The notes under the pieces: generated by a model
Told to the model about the DNA's origin: nothing
Database searches by the model: none
The model's input: only the letters and a program-made list of their open reading frames with translations
Made by a program: the position numbers and the translations under genes
Assembly (NCBI GenBank): GCA_902616005.1
Contig: CACMRG010000009.1
Span: 1-61,363 of the forward strand
Length of the DNA: 61,363 bases
DNA from: an uncultured SAR116 cluster alpha proteobacterium
GTDB lineage: Bacteria > Pseudomonadota > Alphaproteobacteria > Puniceispirillales > Marisalimonadaceae
Reading direction: 5' to 3'
Shown: positions 60,419 through 61,363 of the stretch, piece after piece
Layout: each line of letters starts with the position of its first letter
Position numbering within the stretch: the first letter of the stretch is position 1

Positions 60419-61363
60419 TAATCTTTTATTAATAAGTTGTTAGAGTTACTAATTTTATTTTGGCTAAAATTTAAAATAGCTTTTAATATTTCTTTTTTAC
60501 TATCTAAATGATATTTGCCAAACTTCTTGTCAATCCTCCACCTATTATCAAGCCTGTTAATAAACTTTTGACTTATCTCACCCTTATTGAATAATTTGTA
60601 AACAGTATATGACTTTGAACCAATTTGGTTTAATGTATATATAGCTGTTGAAAAAACGGAGAAAAAAATTAATTCATTATTATTGTTATAAGCATAATTC
60701 TCACAACTCAAATTTCTGATTATTTTAAATTTTTTAAGATCTAGTTTTTTTATTTCATTATCTTTTTCTTTATCTGTTGACGGATGGTTGATGTAAGTTA
60801 ACTGAATATTATTGGCATTATCTCTAATTAAGTTAATAATCGAATTGTATGTTTTGTAAAAAAGTTCTAAATTAATTAATTTTTCCCAATGATACATACC
60901 ACCGATTATTACAACTTCTAATTTTCCATTTTTTTTATTGTTATTAAATGAAATTGGCCAATATAATTGTTTACTATTTATTGAACAATTCCTAAGTATA
61001 TATTCACCTTTAAAAAAATAGTCACTCGGAATATTTCTAAATCTATATTCTCTCTGACTAGTTGAAACATTTGATCTAAACCAAAAAATATCAACATATT
61101 TTTTAGCATAGAAAAATTGATACAAGTTATAATATAAACTTTCTCTAATAGCATATTTAAATGCAGATAGTTTAACATCATCTAAATCGTCTGCTATTAA
61201 TAACGTTTCAATGTTCTTATTTTTATTTGATAAGTTAAGAAACAAGGATTTTTCTAGTGAAAACCCACCAAAGGTAATTAGGAGAGTGTTTTTAGGTATT
61301 TTAATTTGATGAAATTGATGATTTGTTTTAAATGCTCTGAAATAGCCAAAAAGTAAGAAAAAA
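60391..61363 (-). CDS. Unrecognised glycan-locus protein (5' truncated by window edge)
   Basis: The frame stays open to the last base of the window, so the visible 323 codons are the C-terminal part of a longer protein; a TTG at 61245 is only an internal codon. The visible N-terminal portion contains IPKNTLLITFGGF, later LEVVIIGGMYHWEKLINLEL and LTYINHPSTDKEKD, a pattern of alternating strands and helices like a GT-B-type or polysialyltransferase-like fold, but I recognise no family with certainty. The GmhB gene overlaps its 3' end by 28 nt. Being in the heptose/glycan block, it may be a sugar transferase; this is inference. Confidence 0.6.
   Translation of the reverse strand, partial: FFLLFGYFRAFKTNHQFHQIKIPKNTLLITFGGFSLEKSLFLNLSNKNKNIETLLIADDLDDVKLSAFKYAIRESLYYNLYQFFYAKKYVDIFWFRSNVSTSQREYRFRNIPSDYFFKGEYILRNCSINSKQLYWPISFNNNKKNGKLEVVIIGGMYHWEKLINLELFYKTYNSIINLIRDNANNIQLTYINHPSTDKEKDNEIKKLDLKKFKIIRNLSCENYAYNNNNELIFFSVFSTAIYTLNQIGSKSYTVYKLFNKGEISQKFINRLDNRWRIDKKFGKYHLDSKKEILKAILNFSQNKISNSNNLLIKDYQKKLDFLS

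Noticed and set aside
1-61363. CRISPR arrays, tRNA or rRNA genes, insertion sequences
   Set aside because: No regularly spaced repeats, no cloverleaf-like GC-rich segments between genes, and no transposase-like protein or terminal inverted repeats were seen.

Overview
The window is AT-rich, densely packed bacterial DNA that I read as part of the chromosome of a streamlined marine alphaproteobacterium (AEGEAN-169/HIMB59-, SAR116- or SAR11-like; this is inferred from gene content and base composition, with no marker gene to prove it). Supporting signs are FadD/PaaK-type ligases built into a Liv-type ABC operon, a valine-degradation operon, a GMC choline-dehydrogenase-like enzyme, MntR, a DUF1244 protein, and almost no intergenic DNA. 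I see no tRNA, rRNA, CRISPR array, insertion sequence or phage block, and no gene-free stretch over 300 bases. The one apparent gap (30.8-31.25 kb) is the frameshifted 3' end of acetoacetyl-CoA synthetase.

Region 1 (1-23 kb) is catabolic. It holds a 5'-truncated acyl-CoA dehydrogenase, then a + strand operon for uptake and CoA activation of a carboxylic acid (acyl-CoA ligase, LivG, LivH, LivM, binding protein, LivF, second ligase, SDR, MaoC hydratase). A - strand operon follows (GMC oxidoreductase, acyl-CoA dehydrogenase, 3-hydroxyisobutyryl-CoA hydrolase, thiolase). After it come a CoA-binding-domain/MetY fusion, an enoyl-CoA hydratase, an MFS carrier, a phosphotransferase, an SDR, a HAD hydrolase and a GT2.

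Region 2 (23-35 kb) is housekeeping: Pgi, SpoU methyltransferase, SufE, a GT39 protein, MntR, DUF1244, PyrF, QueF, an MFS carrier, acetoacetyl-CoA synthetase (frameshifted), pterin dehydratase, an FMN reductase and PyrC.

Region 3 (35-61 kb) is a large cell-surface glycan locus. A four-gene operon (UbiA-type prenyltransferase, SMR-type small transporter, epimerase, GT-C fused to a PgpA phosphatase) looks like a self-contained polyprenyl-phosphate sugar system. It is followed by ManC, two peptidoglycan hydrolases, a divergent SDR, a radical SAM protein, GtrA with a DPM1-like GT2, and UDP-glucuronate decarboxylase. The last 15 kb carries all four enzymes for GDP-D-glycero-alpha-D-manno-heptose (GmhA, HddA, GmhB, HddC). 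With them are a PLP sugar 3-dehydratase with His-His where the lysine should be, a miniature two-subunit thiamine-diphosphate enzyme, two epimerase/reductases, a methyltransferase, a 2-oxoglutarate-type dioxygenase, a radical SAM protein and several glycosyltransferases. My main inference is that this block makes an unusual deoxy, probably branched-chain, nucleotide-activated sugar.

All 11 convergent gene junctions are separated by at most 4 nt or overlap, so intrinsic terminators cannot sit between them. The only clear intrinsic terminator lies between the binding-protein gene and livF.
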